Shown: in pieces, positions 23,401-35,589 of the stretch
How positions within the stretch are numbered: position 1 is the stretch's first letter
Layout: every line of letters starts with the position of its first letter
DNA from: Lunularia cruciata
Lineage: Eukaryota; Streptophyta; Marchantiopsida; Lunulariales; Lunulariaceae
DNA: 64,000 bases
Assembly: GCA_948567375.1 (NCBI GenBank)
Contig: OX419756.1
Coordinates: forward strand, 76,150,333 to 76,214,332
Reading direction: 5' to 3'
Position numbers and translations under genes: made by a program
The notes under the pieces: model-generated
What the model was told of the DNA's origin: nothing
What the model saw: the letters and a program-made list of their open reading frames with translations, nothing else
Database searches by the model: none

Positions 23401-23836
23401 ATAGGAAAACCATGAAGAATTTTATTGAATATTTTCCATTTGAATTAGTATATAGTATTAAGTCTACCTTACCTTTTCACTTTGATCTTCCTACCTTCCA
23501 AAGTATTCATAGGAGATTAAAGAAAGCACAAGGAGTTGATGCAATGAAGTCAAGGAAGGATCAACTCATGGAATTGGAAGAGAGAAGAGCAGTTGCTATG
23601 GTTCAAGTAGAGCAAGCCCAAAGGAAACAAAAGAAGAGTATGACAAGAGGCAAGGCAAGAAGAAGGTGGAGCTCTTCAAGGAAGGTGATTGGGTAATGTT
23701 GTTTGATTCCACTCAATTTAAGAGAGTGAAAAAGAAGCTTTTGCCTAAGTACTTTGGACCTTTCATAGTGGAGACGGTGTGGGGCAATTACATTTATGAT
23801 CTCAAGGAGTTGGAAGAAGACACTTTGATAGGATTT
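20431..23836 (+). pseudogene. A4 protease, reverse transcriptase, RNase H and integrase remnants
   Basis: The protease block (GHNIKDALVDG, MKKLGMIPSRPS) lies at about 20440-20740. The linker and start of reverse transcriptase are at 20960-21340 (DKSPLTIEEIERRLSTLKY, FTFNSKDLKEVTL). The body of the reverse transcriptase is at 21340-22000, RNase H at 22100-22560 (YSITKSEELVVIFGLKNFR, DHKALKYIFNKPNVEGRLA) and integrase at 22600-23836. The integrase includes the C-terminal module LLPKYFGPFIVE followed by YIYDLKELEEDTL. Each part aligns with A1 and A5. Heavily damaged. Confidence 0.85.
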
Positions 23837-26800
23837 TGTGACAACTCAGCAAATATCACTTTTGCAGTAATCAGGTAAGTCAAGTTCATTCTTGCAGAGA
23901 TACAAGTCAGAAATGGTCAAATACAAAGTAAACAGTAACAATGTAGTTCTTCTTGAGTTCATCTTTAATCTCAGGTAGAAACCACACCCAGAAGAGAGTA
24001 ACAAGTACTGAAATGCAGTCTCGTCACAACAATTTGTCACCTATAATCACAAATCTTTCAATTTTGTCCAAATAAACTTGATTGTGATGATTCAATCCTT
24101 CCCAAAAATAGCTACTTCATTGTAAAATGATTTCACCTTGGAATTGTGTTCCACCCCTCCACAAAAGCACAACTTCCCTGATTGAAATTGCTTCCCATCA
24201 ACACTACAATGTACTCACAAATGTAGAATTCTACCAACACTACAATTCCCCTTAAGTCTGTCAAGATATTGCTTTGATTGCTATCTACTTAGGATCAAAC
24301 ACAGAGAATGGAATCAGAGATGTATAATCCAACATCTAACACTAAAAATTGCACTTCAAATTTCTCCCAACACTCACAAATACATACACAAAGTCAATAC
24401 TCAGAATTAAGCTCAAGCAATGAGTACTAAGATCAGTGCTTTGCTTTATCTATTCTCAAGAATATGAATATTGATCAACAACACACTACAAATGTCTCCT
24501 TTAACTAGGAAAAGCAATTCAATAGTTATCTAACTCCCCAAATGGTTTCCTAACAACTTTACCAACCTACAGATCCAAAATGACAATGCACCTTTTCATA
24601 TCTCCCCATTCTTATCTCAAAATTTTTACTACTCTAACCCAATGTCAAATTCTACTTTGGCTTCTAAACCTAAGGAAAGTTTCTTCACCTCATGTCCTTT
24701 GAGTTCCACAACCACTAATTCTTCTACCAATTCTAACATGTCTTCACTTTGATCTACAATTAAAGACATAGGTTACCTATCTATCTCCTTAACTCACAAT
24801 CCACTCATCTCTAAAGTCTCAAATGACAAATCCAAAAACATGTGAACCCCGGTTTAATCATTGTACTATCCCAAAGTTTTATCTTATCCTAACTTAACTA
24901 AATCTAATCTAATAGTTACATTATCTTCTACATCCAATACCTTCCTATCTACTCGAGTTCTGAGACTAATCAGTAATGCATTCAGATCTTTGTCTTTGGC
25001 ATTCTTTCTCCTTGTCTCTTGCACTAACAACTTCAACTTGTGTAGTCTCGTTTCCTCAATCTTCACATTGGAGTCAGTACTCGATATTGCCTTCAACTAT
25101 ACTAGAACATCTTTAATTGTCCTTGATCGTTCTCTCCTCTCCCTCTCACAATCAGCCTACCAATCCTCTTGATACATCTTCAACTCCTCAATGAACTCCA
25201 CTTGTAGATGCTCTCTCTCCTTCTTCTTTTGCATCAAGTTCTCCTCCAAACTACAAATATCTCTTTTAATCTTTTGTCTTCCTTATACCTCCTTGTTAAC
25301 TCTCTCTGTCAACATTTCCTCTTCTCCTCTACTCTTTGCTTTACAATGTCAAGTTTTTGCTCCTTCTCAACTATCTTTGCAATAGCATGTATGACTTCTA
25401 ATTAAGAATACTCAAACTCCTTTAAGGTTTTGTGCATAGCTACTTGCTTTCTCCTCTCTATAGCATTTTGTTCTATAATTCTATCTCTATTCTCCACCTC
25501 TTTCTATAGATTCTCATTTATCTTCTTTTGTAGTACTACATCTACTTGCAATATCTCTCTTTCCTCCTCTCCTTGATTATACTTTCTTTCAACTCCAAAT
25601 TATTTGACTCTAACCTTTCCAATACCTATAACACATTCTTCACATCAGGATGCCTACTTTTCATTCCTTTCTTCATGTTCTCCAACTACAATAGTAGTGG
25701 ATACAAAATTGCTTGAAGATACTCTACTCCTTCATACCATTTCTCCTCTTCTTGCACTATTGACACCTTACTCCGTAGTTTGGATCTTTGTATGGGCACT
25801 CACTCCTCATTCTCCAAGCTTCCATCTTCTTTAGTATCTTTTCTTTTGCTTGGCTCTGCCTCACTTACTTCACTTCTCCTCTTCTAATTCCCTTTTGAAT
25901 TACAATCTTAGGTTCAAACTCCTCCAAAACTTTGTCTCCTCCTTCTTGTAACTCGTAGCTTTGGTCTTTTGATCCTTTTCTTCTCCTTCTCTTGACTGCA
26001 AAACCTCTATCCCTTCTTCACTCTTGCTGCTTGATTGTTCACTCTACAATGTGAGTTCTGGTTCTTCTTCTCTTTCCAAGTTCTCCAATCTGTACTTGGC
26101 TTCTTCCTCTAACTCCCCCTTGGACAATGTTATCACTACCATGACTTTCTTTGGATTTACCTTTCTTGCTTTCTAAGGTCTCCTTGATGCCAACTCTTCT
26201 TCTAGCGGACTCCTCTTCCTCATCTTCAGAACGGCTACTATCACCTTCACATTCTGCCCCATCTGACATAGTGTTCATCACCACTTTGGATTTGCCAAAT
26301 GTACTATTATTCAATTGCATTGGCTTCTTGTCTTAAATTTGGGTGGAAATGCAACACCATCTTCTATCTCTCCACCGCATTCAATAGATTCAACCTCAAG
26401 TAGAAATGGGCTGCAAATGAGACAATGTAGTGTAGTGGCATCTTGTCTCACAAATTCCACACCATTTACCTTGTGCATTGGTAAAAGCACTTTGCCCAAT
26501 TGATGGATTCTCTTGCAAAATTTTTGAGAAAGAACACCGCTTGGTATTTCATCACATAAGTTGTTTGCTCTGGTTTAAAGATTTCCATCATTGCTCCCAC
26601 AATACCTTGCTTCATAGGCTCTTGATAGCTCTCTACCTTATATCCATTCTTTGTACATGGACTAGTAAATGATGCTCTCACTTTTGCGGTATCCTTTGCA
26701 ACTTCTCCTTTCTTGAGGAAAGTGGCTCCAATCTTTTCTTGAGCCTCTTTTCCTAGAACTAATCTCCAATCCAACTTTGTCCATCAAGCCAGATTTCCTC

Positions 26801-27589
26801 TCTTCCCTTCTTCTTTAGGACCCTCCAAACATTTACTCTCCACTATTTCAGTCATGAAACATAGAAAATTTAGGTTTGAGTTCCATATAAGGAACGTGAT
26901 CCAAAGTTGACTCAAGACTTTGATCCTAGCTGTCACATCTAATTGCATGATTCTTCATTGCAAATTTGGCATTCTTCTTTCCACCCCCCCCCCCCATCGC
27001 ACTTCCTTTCACCCTAGGTCTTTGAAAAATAATTCTTTTGTCTCTTGGATGTGTGATTCTAACTCCCTTTGGATTCATGACAACTTCACTCACTACCACT
27101 CCTCTTCCTTGATCTCCCTCAAGACAACTTTGCAATGGCACCGGAAGTTCACTTGTCATTTGTCTCCTCCTTGATTCAAATCCTGACTTTATAGTCCAAT
27201 GTTTCTCAATCATTCTTCACATGCTCGTCTACCAAGAAATCACACCTTCTACATGCACTTGTTCTATCATTATCAATTTCTCTTGCTTGTGCCTTAACCA
27301 TTTTATGTGCAGTACAATCTTGAATGTTCAATCTCAAATGAAAGTTGTTACATTATCTTTGCATTGGGTTGATCACCCTATGGCAAAGTATCCTTACTTT
27401 GGGTTGAAACCTAATAGATCTAATCCAAGTCCTGACAATTACTGACCCGAGGTAACTTTCTTTGGGTTGATACAAAAATGTGAATCTTCTTTTTTCTTCC
27501 ATCCTTTGTGCTCAGTTCCCCTTCAATTGTTCACTTCTTCTTTCAAAAACCCCTTAAACCAACTCAAAACAAAAAATGTGGGTACCACA
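23837..27589 (-). repeat. B solo LTR, long form, inside A4
   Basis: Runs from TGTGACAACT to GTGGGTACCACA on the plus strand (3753 bp), minus orientation. The flanks GATTT (23832-23836) and AATTT (27590-27594) form a 5-base target copy with one mismatch. No internal sequence is attached on either side and A4 resumes directly, so this is a solo LTR formed by recombination between two LTRs. It is the most diverged of the long copies. It includes a run of 14 C at about 26982-26996. Confidence 0.92.
24884..27213 (-). pseudogene. U3-encoded B protein remnants (copy at 23837)
   Basis: Minus-strand remnants in the same order as elsewhere: SELPVPLQSCLEGD start block (near 27160), MDWRLVLGKEAQEK and NGYKVESYQEPMKQG (26466-26774), acidic Ser/Glu-rich part (26039-26320), coiled coil (about 25100-25750) and the C-terminal block LISLRTRVDRKVLDVED (24884-25096). 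Although this copy is strongly diverged in DNA, the protein blocks are still readable. Broken many times. Confidence 0.6.
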
Positions 27590-27676
27590 AATTTACCATG
27601 ATAAGTTGAAGATGTATCATAAAAGATAGAGAGACCTTCACTTTGAGGACAAAGTGAAATCTTAGTTTGGGAGTAA

Positions 27677-28366
27677 TGTAATACACATTTGTGCATATAT
27701 ATGCTATTGCAATATTTAGTTTGATATTATAAGTACTTGAGAGATATTATTTATTTAGAGATTAAGGATGGTTTTACATTAGTCATGATTAGCTAAAGTT
27801 AGTCATAGCTAAGATAGAAGGGACCTTACTTTAGAGGAAATAGAAAAGATGAGCACCACTATTTTGGATTCTAGTGTGTTGACTTGGTATTATTCCTAGG
27901 TGTTTGGCTTTGAGGAAAGAGTTGAAAACTCTTTGACCCAAAAGTCTTTTTGTTTTGGATTTCATTTAGTCCAAGGGTAGCCTTTGTGAAGGAATCCTTG
28001 ACTTAGTGGTTGGGTCAAGATAAGACCACATGCTTAGGAGAATATTCCTATGAGTATGGATATTATTTTAGCTTTTTGACTTTATTTGACTTTTAGCCTA
28101 GTAAACTTGAGTTACTCTAGTAATTAGTAACTTTGGTACATAACTATTTCAAAAGTATATAAATTAGGGGTGATGAGGTACTCATGATTCTTTCATTTGC
28201 AACTATCTCTCTCTCATTGAGGTTTTTAGTGAACAATGGTTTGAGTCTTGAAGTGTTAGCCTTAGAGGAGTATGATGGAGTTGGGATCTTTGCCTTCTTT
28301 GTCCATGGTGCATTACCATAATAGCCATCCAAGGTTCATCTTGAGTGAGAGATAGGCCAGCTCATA
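27677..28366 (+). repeat. A4 3' LTR
   Basis: Starts TGTAATACACATTTG and ends CCAGCTCATA, 690 bp, preceded by the integrase tail and a polypurine-like stretch (27660-27676). A recognisable but worn family A LTR. Confidence 0.88.
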
Positions 28367-29174
28367 GGCTCAAGTGGAGATTTAGTAGAGGATTTGGTGG
28401 TCAACCATTTATGCTAGATTTATGTAAGATTTACATCAAAATTGGTGGAAGATTTACATCAGATTTTGGCCAAAGGAAGTTTGATCTCATTCTTAGTAAT
28501 CCTTGTAGCTTAGGAAGTAGATAGATACTCTGATTACATTAAATACCAAATGGTGGCAAAGTTAGTCTGGTGTTGATTTATGAGTTTGAGGATTACATTT
28601 AGCCTTCTTGTGATTAGATTCTCTTGATTCTTTACTTCTTGTTTGTGCACTATGTTTATGTGAGGCGCTCTAACTTTAGAGCATTGGTGCTCAAGTGTGC
28701 TCTTTGAAAGGAGGCTAGAGTGATGATCAATCAAACTACCTATGTTTCTCTCTGATGAGGCAAGAAGTAATGACCTAAAGACTATGTGAATGTGCTGTGA
28801 TGGCAGATGATAGGTCACCCTTTCCCCTAGTATAGTTGTCTTAGTTAGAGCTACCTTAGCATTCACTTGGTGATGGCACTTTTTGGTGATTCTTGGTCAG
28901 GTACTTGTGGTCACAATTGTGGTTTGAAATTTATGGTTATTTTGTCATGACAAAATTTATCTCCTTTGAAATCCCTAAAGGATTCTAAAGGAGATAACAT
29001 TGTAGCACACAAAGGGTTTCCCCAAAGTGGCACTCAATATCAGCCTATATCTTAGTCCACTCAATATCAACTTATTTGTCCTAGTGGGGGAGGAGATTGA
29101 TTCTGAGTTGGAGTTTAACATGAGCTGATTTAATTGAGAGTCCACTTGGTGTATTTGCATTGTTATTGTGGGAC
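28367..29174. other. Unassigned stretch between A4 and family C gag
   Basis: No frame, known repeat or LTR end was recognised. It precedes the C gag start, so it may hold the 5' LTR and leader of C, or part of them. However, I could not match it by eye to the C 3' LTR at 49757. Confidence 0.35.
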
Positions 29175-30330
29175 ATGGATGAGATTTATGGGGCCTCTAA
29201 AGGCTCCAAGTGTTATTTTGGTAAAATGGGTACCATTGAGTTGAATGCCTTCATCCAAGAGTTTGATAGTTGGTATGCTCTGCAATAGATGTGGAACCCA
29301 ACTTTGTTCACATACTTCATGGCATGGAAGGGGTTATTTCAGCACTTAGAAGGTCCACCAATGGATGAATGAGTTTAAGAGAGTTCACTTGGAGGAGATT
29401 GAGCTATGGAGACAATATTGGTCTTCAAATTATATCTTTATCACTTTAGGCTTGGTTTCTAAGGGTAGATTGGTAGTACCCACAAGTTTTGACCTCTAGT
29501 AGTGTCAGTGGATCTATTAGAGATGGTGCTACTATGAGTGGAGGTACCATTACAAGAAGTAATGTAGTACCGGGGTATTTACCCCATGGTGGAGTTCTTC
29601 CAATGTTTGAGGCAAAACTACTTGGGAGTACAAATTGACAAATTGAGGAGCTTGCTAGAGTTCTAGTGGAAGGCTAGAGAGAGCCTACATGAGGCATACA
29701 CTTGTATGAGTTGGCTGATCAATTTCACTCAAGGAGTTATGAAAGCTTAGGCAATCAGTTTTTGTACAAGATCTTGTACAAGCAGTTGCAATGTAGAGTA
29801 CGTGATGCTACATTATTACATGCTACTTTCACCTATTTTGGCAGTAGTCTTTGGTTTAGTTGAGCATATTGAGCTTAACATGGTGGACGAGATAGTGGTG
29901 ATATCTAGATTTGGTAGGGAGACTCATCCACAATTATTGCTTCTTCTAGAGTGCAATAGAGTGCACCATGCCATGTGGGTTTTTGAGGACAAAGTGGACA
30001 ACCTAGATCCTATGTAGCAAGTGGAGAGCCTAGTGTAGCTAGACCCTTGCTTTCATTTTTATGTTAGTAGCAATTGGTGAGTGGTGGTGTTGCTTGTTAG
30101 ACTTGTGGTGGACCTCACTACAAGAGAGATTGCACTCAAGGCAGCAAACATGATACCTCTAGAGCATCATATCCGGCACAAAGATAGTATGACCATTGCC
30201 ATAGAATTGGTCACACTAGTGACCAATTTTTTGACCTTCACCCAAAGTTATGAAATGGTAGAGCTATTATGGGAAGTGGTAGAGGAGCTCCAAGTCATGG
30301 AGGCCATGGTGGTAAGGATTTATACCTAGT
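29175..30330 (+). pseudogene. C gag remnant with two zinc knuckles
   Basis: Begins at a Met (MDEIYGASKGSKCYFGKMG), followed by ELNAFIQEFDSWYALQ and FTYFMAWKGLFQHLEGPPMD, a capsid-like pattern. Toward the end, about 30090-30250, come CGGPHYKRDC and then CHRIGHTSDQFFDLHPK, which look like two nucleocapsid knuckles, the second of the type ending in LHP. The gag-protease junction is separated from the rest by the B LTR at 30514. Strongly decayed. Confidence 0.65.
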
Positions 30331-30925
30331 AGGAATGCATTACCTGCCCTTACTTTTGATACAACAATGGCTACTCAAATTGAGTAACTAGAGCATAAAT
30401 GGCTAGCATGACTACCACTCAAAGGAGATCACATTTGGGTGTTGAGGCTTCTACCTCTTATGTAGGTAATAGAGACATCTTGGACTTCATGTGTGGAGCA
30501 GCATAAATAGATGTGTGGTGCCCACATTTTTTGTATTTTTTAAATGAAGAAGAAGAAGTGTATAGAGGAGTCGGATTGCACCTATATGGCTGAAGAAGGC
30601 GAAGAAAAGAGTCTTCGGGATGAAACCTGAAGTAAAGTGACTTCGGGTCATAAGGCAAAGTACTCGGAAATGCCCTGTCAGCATACAACCCGAAGTAAGG
30701 AGTCTTTGTATTGGGGGGAGCTCAACCCAAGGCAAAGTCAATCTAAGAACCTTTCGTTGGGGCGATGAATTCAAGAAGGAACCGTTCAAAACTAGCGGCC
30801 CATATGCATGAAGTTTGATTGACAGTGATAGGTGCATGCAGGAGGTGTGATTTCTTGGTAGAAACTCGAAGTGAAGAAAGACAAAGAAAGCGCAACTCTA
30901 TAAAAATTGAACTCGCATCAAAGTA

Positions 30926-33501
30926 ATGTTGAGCAATTTTCCTTTGCCGTTGAGAAGTTGTCTTGTAGGTTATCATGGGAAGGGAAATAGAGTTGGAAAC
31001 ACGATAGTGTGTAAGGGAGAAGTCGCAAGAGTGAAATCGAGAGACAATGAGAAGGCAAGAGAGATGGGAGGAGGAAAGAAGAACTCCAAATTTGCAATGA
31101 GAAATCATGCAATTTGGAGGTTAGATGTGATCGCTAGGATCGAAGTCTTGAGCCAACTTTGGATCACTTTCTTGGCATGGAACTGGAACGTGAGTTTTCC
31201 AGGTTTCATGACAGAAATCATTGAGAGCAAGTGTCTCAATGGACCCGAGGAAGAAGGGAAGAGAGGAAATCCGGCTTGCTGGACAGAGTCGGATTGGAGA
31301 CTAGTACTCGGGAAGGAAGCAAGCTTGGAGCAGGGGGCCATGTTCTTGGGGAAGGGAGAGATAGCCCAAGAAACTCAAGAGGTGAGAGATGCATTCTCGT
31401 CAAAGCGGACAAAGAATGGGTACAAAGTCAAAAGTTACAAGGACCCTGTTAAGAGAGGAATTGTGAGTGCTCTGATGGCAATCCTGAAGCCGGAGAGAAC
31501 AATATATGTGATGAAACACCAAGCAGTGTTCTTTCACAAGTTGTTTGCAGGAGAACCGATCAATTGGGCAAGGTGTTTCCATGGGAGAATGCAACAATTG
31601 GTGTGGAATCTGCGGGATAAATCACCTCCACACTACATCATGCCGTTTGTAGCGCATTTCTACCTTGGGTTGAATTTGCTGAACTTGGCGGAGTGAACTC
31701 GGATGGTGTCGCACTTCCATCCTGATTTGAGAAAGGAGGTTGATGCAGAGGAGCAGTAGTACATTTTGCAAATCAGAAGCACCGACGAGTACTACAAGAA
31801 GACAAGGAAGACTGTGGAGATCAAAGTGAGTACTCCAAACTTGAAGAAGAGAAGTCAGCAGGGTGAAGCCGAAGACACAAAGAAACCTTGGAAGACCAGG
31901 AGAGGAAACCCAAGGTGAGGTATGGTGGTGATTGAGTCGGAAGATGAAGACTCGGAGGGTGACGCCGAGCTCAAGACCAAAGACTCGGAACACGAGGAGG
32001 AGCCCGAGCTAACGCTACAGAGTGGAGATATGAGTAGCAACAGCAATGAGGGTGGAGAAATGACATCGGCACCAGCTGCTGCAGAATAAGAAGAAGAAGT
32101 ACAGGCAGAGACCGAAGCCAAGGACAACACGCAGTTGGAAGACGAAGTAATTGAGCCCGAAGAGAAGAAGATTGTAGTTCAACAGGGAGTCCGCTCGAGA
32201 CGTAAGGTGAAGTACGATGCAAGTCCAAGTACTATGAAGGAAGAAGCACATGAAAGCTCAAGAAGTGAGGCGTCTGTTCCGATACAAAGACTGCAAAGAA
32301 GAAGGCGAGTATTGGATGAACATGAAGTACGAAGGGAAGTGGCCACGCAAGAAGAAGTAAACTTGAGCGATGGAGTCGAGTACCTGCGGGAGGTGGTGTG
32401 TCTTCTGTTGGTGAAGTTAGAGAAGAAGAAGAAGGAGATGCAATCAACTTGTCCAGAGGTAAAGATTGTCTTGGAGGTGTTGGCAAGATTAAAAGAAGAA
32501 AACTCGGAGTTGAAGAAGAGTATAACCTGAGGTGAGGAGGAAAGAGAAGTACTACAAGCGGAGGCAGTAGTGAGAAGTCAGGTAATTGAAGACTTGGAGA
32601 AAGAAGTGAGTTATCGAGAGGATCTTGTTAAGAAGAGTGACATAGCAAGGGAGAGACAAGTAGCTGAGTACAAGATCTTGAAGTAGCAGTTTGCTGATTC
32701 AAGAGTAGAAGTTATCCATGCTATGGTGAAAGTTGCAGAGAGAGAACAAGAGCTCGATAGGTTGAGGGAGAGTGTAGAGGAGAAGAAGCAACTCTGGCAA
32801 AGAGAGTTGGCTGCACGGTATAGGGAAGAAGAGAGATTACAAGAGTTACTTCGTAATCAGGAGGAGAGAGTGGAACAGAAGGAGAAGGAGAAGGAGACGG
32901 TGAAAACCAAGTTTGAAGCGGAATTGGCAATGTACAGGGAGGACTGGCTTGCAGATCAAGAACAAGAGAAGAATATGAATTGGAGCCTTTGAAAGAGATA
33001 GTCCTCTGGATGAATGCAATGTTGAGTATAGAGGCCAGCGTTTGGATTGAAGAGACAAAGCTGCACAAGTTGAAGTTGTTGGTGCAAGAGACGAGGCGAA
33101 GACAGGCAAAGAACACAGATTTGAATGCCTTGTTAATTAGTCTCAAAACTCATGTAGATAGGAAGATCTTAGAGGTAGAAGATAACATTTCAATTAGATT
33201 AGACTTAGTAAAAATAGAGATAGAAAAACTTTGGAAAGATGTTAGAGCAAAACCCAAAGTAGATAACATAGGAGTGCAAATGTCTTTGGAATTACCAATG
33301 GAGACATTAGAGAAGAGTGGGTCGAGAGATGAAGGTCTAGAAGGGTTACCCACTAGTGCAATTTCAGATGAGGAAAGAGAATTGCTGGATCTAGTAGAAG
33401 AGGTAGAAGATATGAAACCCGATGACAGAGTAGTAGGAAGTAAATTTACTTCAAGTTTGGGTTTGAAAGCCGATGACAAAGTAGACATCAGATTGGAGTA
33501 G
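30926..33501 (+). pseudogene. U3-encoded B protein (reference copy)
   Basis: A frame of roughly 850 codons can be followed through the LTR from MLSNFPLPLRSCL (30926) to about 33501. Order: N-terminal globular part with RLDVIARIEVL, ITFLAWNWN, DWRLVLGKEA, NGYKVKSYKDPVKRG, FHKLFAGEPINWARCF and PPHYIMPFVAHF; acidic Glu/Ser region (about 31920-32170); basic RSRRKVKY (about 32190); long coiled coil (about 32390-32990); C-terminal block ending in METLEKSG and ISDEERELLDLVEEVED. It starts 413 bp into the LTR and ends about 90 bp before the likely TATA box, so it lies wholly in U3. No known domain is recognised. This copy has several breaks. The function is unknown; a nuclear or structural accessory is only a guess from the charge pattern. 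Confidence 0.65.
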
Positions 33502-33587
33502 TAACAATTTTGAGACATGAAGAGATGCATTGTCATTTCAGATCTGTAGGTTAGAAAAGTTGTTGTTAGAACTGTTGATTGGTTCAC

Positions 33588-33594
33588 TATTTAA
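33588..33594 (+). promoter_or_regulatory. Likely TATA box of the long B LTR
   Basis: TATTTAA within ACTATTTAAGAGTGGCA is kept in other B LTRs (1548-1554, 37550-37560 region, and a weaker form near 19685 and 59772). It lies about 670 bp before the LTR 3' end, which would make R plus U5 roughly 640 bp and U3 roughly 3.1 kb. Confidence 0.5.
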
Positions 33595-34263
33595 GAGTGG
33601 CATTCACAGTCTAATGTTGTTCAGTGCTCATTATTTCTGAGAATAGATAAAGTGAAGTGCTGTGAAGCAGTGCTTGTCGCTTAAGCTTGATTCCGAGTAT
33701 CATTTTTGCAATTGTGTTTGTGAGTGTTTGGAGAAATTCAAAGTGCAAGTCAGTGTGCTTGTTGGATGTTGGATTCCACAGCCTTGATCTTCATTCTGTA
33801 TGTTTGATCCTGAGTGAAGTGCAATCAAAGCAATGCCTTGATAGATTTGAGAGGAATTATAGTGTTGGTAGTATTCTGCATTTGTGACTGCAGTGCAAAG
33901 TTGATGTGAAGCAATTTTGATCGAGGAAGTTGTGCCTTCAGTGGAGAGGTGGAACACAATTCTGAGGCAAAGTTGTTTTACAGTGAAGTGTCATTTTTGG
34001 GAGAGCCTAAATCATCACAATCAAGATTGTTTGGAAAGATTTGATGGAGTTGTGATTAAGGAGTGTGAATTTGTGACAAGACTGCGAGTCAGTGCTTGTT
34101 ACTCTCTTATAGGTATGGTTTCTACCTGAGAGATTAAAGACACAACCAAAAAGAACTAAATTGTTACTTTGCTTTGTGTTTGGACATTTTTGACTTGTAT
34201 CTCTACGGGAACGAACTTTACTTACCTGATTACCGCAAAAGTGATATTTGCCAGGTTGTCACA

Positions 34264-35250
34264 AGATGCATCTACCGTGACTAAGAGTGCAATACATGCT
34301 CCAAAGCCTAGAGGAGCATTTGTGAAGTTGGACCTACAAAGAGGAGGAGAACTTAATAGACAAGTCTGAATTTCCCAATTGTTTACACTCTTTGAGGCAC
34401 TACAAATGACATCCATAGCTCTTAGATGTCCTAGAGCAAGTGTAGTAGGTGGTGATGGGGTGCATGATAGACTACTTGCTAGTAAACCACTTGCTACTAC
34501 AAAAATTGAGTCTAGCTTGATGTTGGGGTGGCTCAATTGAATATGTGCTTCCCTTTATATTCAGCTAGTGATATGCTTACATTGGAAGATGACCTAGCTC
34601 AAGTGTTTTGGTTGGCTACCATGCTTTGTGAGAGTAGAAATGATGTGGTTCCTACTACTAGAGTAGAGGTGGTTGATAGTGGAACTGACTTGGTTGAGGA
34701 GCATAGGATCCACTCAACAAACAATGGGTTATGGTAGGCAGCAGAAGCTAGACTTGAGGAGTTACCAACTACACCTGCCTTTGAGCAAGCATGGTTCACA
34801 CTTGGAGTTGTCCTATTGGATAACTAGAGGGGATTTTTTTTTGGTGGGACCTTCAAGGAAGGTCTATATACCATAGAGGTGTATAAGATTGTGGTTTGTA
34901 GCTTCTTATGTTGGAGAAGGTTGCAATTGTTGGTTTGGAGCTACATGAGACCAATGTGGAGAGGTGTCCATTTTAGATCTTAATATCTCTAGGGGTAGTT
35001 CTACATAGTACATCAAATGTAGAGAGCTCATTGTCCAAATTCAACCTGGTCATTTGATTGATAGCTCTATAGTGAGAGCTAAAGCTATTGCAACAAGAGC
35101 TAAGTCATATGATATGTTAGTTGGTGGAGCATTATTATATTCCATGGGTTTCAATATTGACTATTGGGAGGAGAAATTGTCCTATAAACCAGGTTGACAA
35201 TCAGGTGAGGGATGGATATGTTACCTACTAGTATGCTTTAGTAGTGGCAA
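34264..35250 (+). pseudogene. C region from gag end to protease
   Basis: Worn coding sequence resuming after the B LTR. The clearest block, about 35060-35165, reads AIATRAKSYDMLVGGALLY and SMGFNIDYWEE, matching the end of the aspartic-protease region in this type of element (DMLVG...LYPLGF...DFWEE). The preceding part holds fragments that I cannot assign. Confidence 0.6.
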
Positions 35251-35589
35251 TCTTGGCTCACTATAGTTAAGGACTATGGCCTTAGTTTCAACTTTTAGTG
35301 GTTATGTTACCTTGCCTAGTGATTTATCAAAAGGGAATGCCCATGCAAAGGATACTCTAGTACTAGAGGAGATCACTCAGATTTGGAGTATGAGTGGGAT
35401 TGTTTCATTCACTTTGGATGTTCCATTGTGGAGTTCAAAGGAGGTATTGTAGCAACATGCGGATCAGTTGGTGCATTAGGCTTGGATTGGAGCCTTCGTA
35501 CCACCAAGAGACTAGTATGAGGATGAGCCTCCAAAGTTTATCACATTGTCACCTTTGGATACAACAGTCATTACTTGGTCATATCCAAT

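Larger units (their letters stand above)
20431..28366 (+). mobile_element. A4: 5'-truncated family A element
   Basis: Contains the family A protease, reverse transcriptase, RNase H, integrase and 3' LTR in order, but no 5' LTR, leader or gag. A long B solo LTR (23837-27589) sits in its last integrase codons. The sequence is much more worn than A1, with many breaks throughout, so it is older. The left end is a chimeric junction with short B LTR sequence. Confidence 0.88.
30514..34263 (+). repeat. B solo LTR, long form, inside C
   Basis: 3750 bp from TGTGGTGCCC to GGTTGTCACA, flanked by exact 5-base copies AGATG (30509-30513 and 34264-34268). No primer site or internal region follows, so it is a solo LTR. 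It is the best reference copy of the long form in this window. Confidence 0.95.

Noticed and set aside
26982-26996. Run of 14 C
   Set aside because: A simple homopolymer inside an old B LTR. No evidence for a function, and possibly a sequencing-length artefact.
30743-32530. Several antisense frames of 80-140 codons opposite the U3 protein
   Set aside because: They mirror the coding strand, have skewed Ser/Leu/Pro composition and do not keep a start or order between copies.
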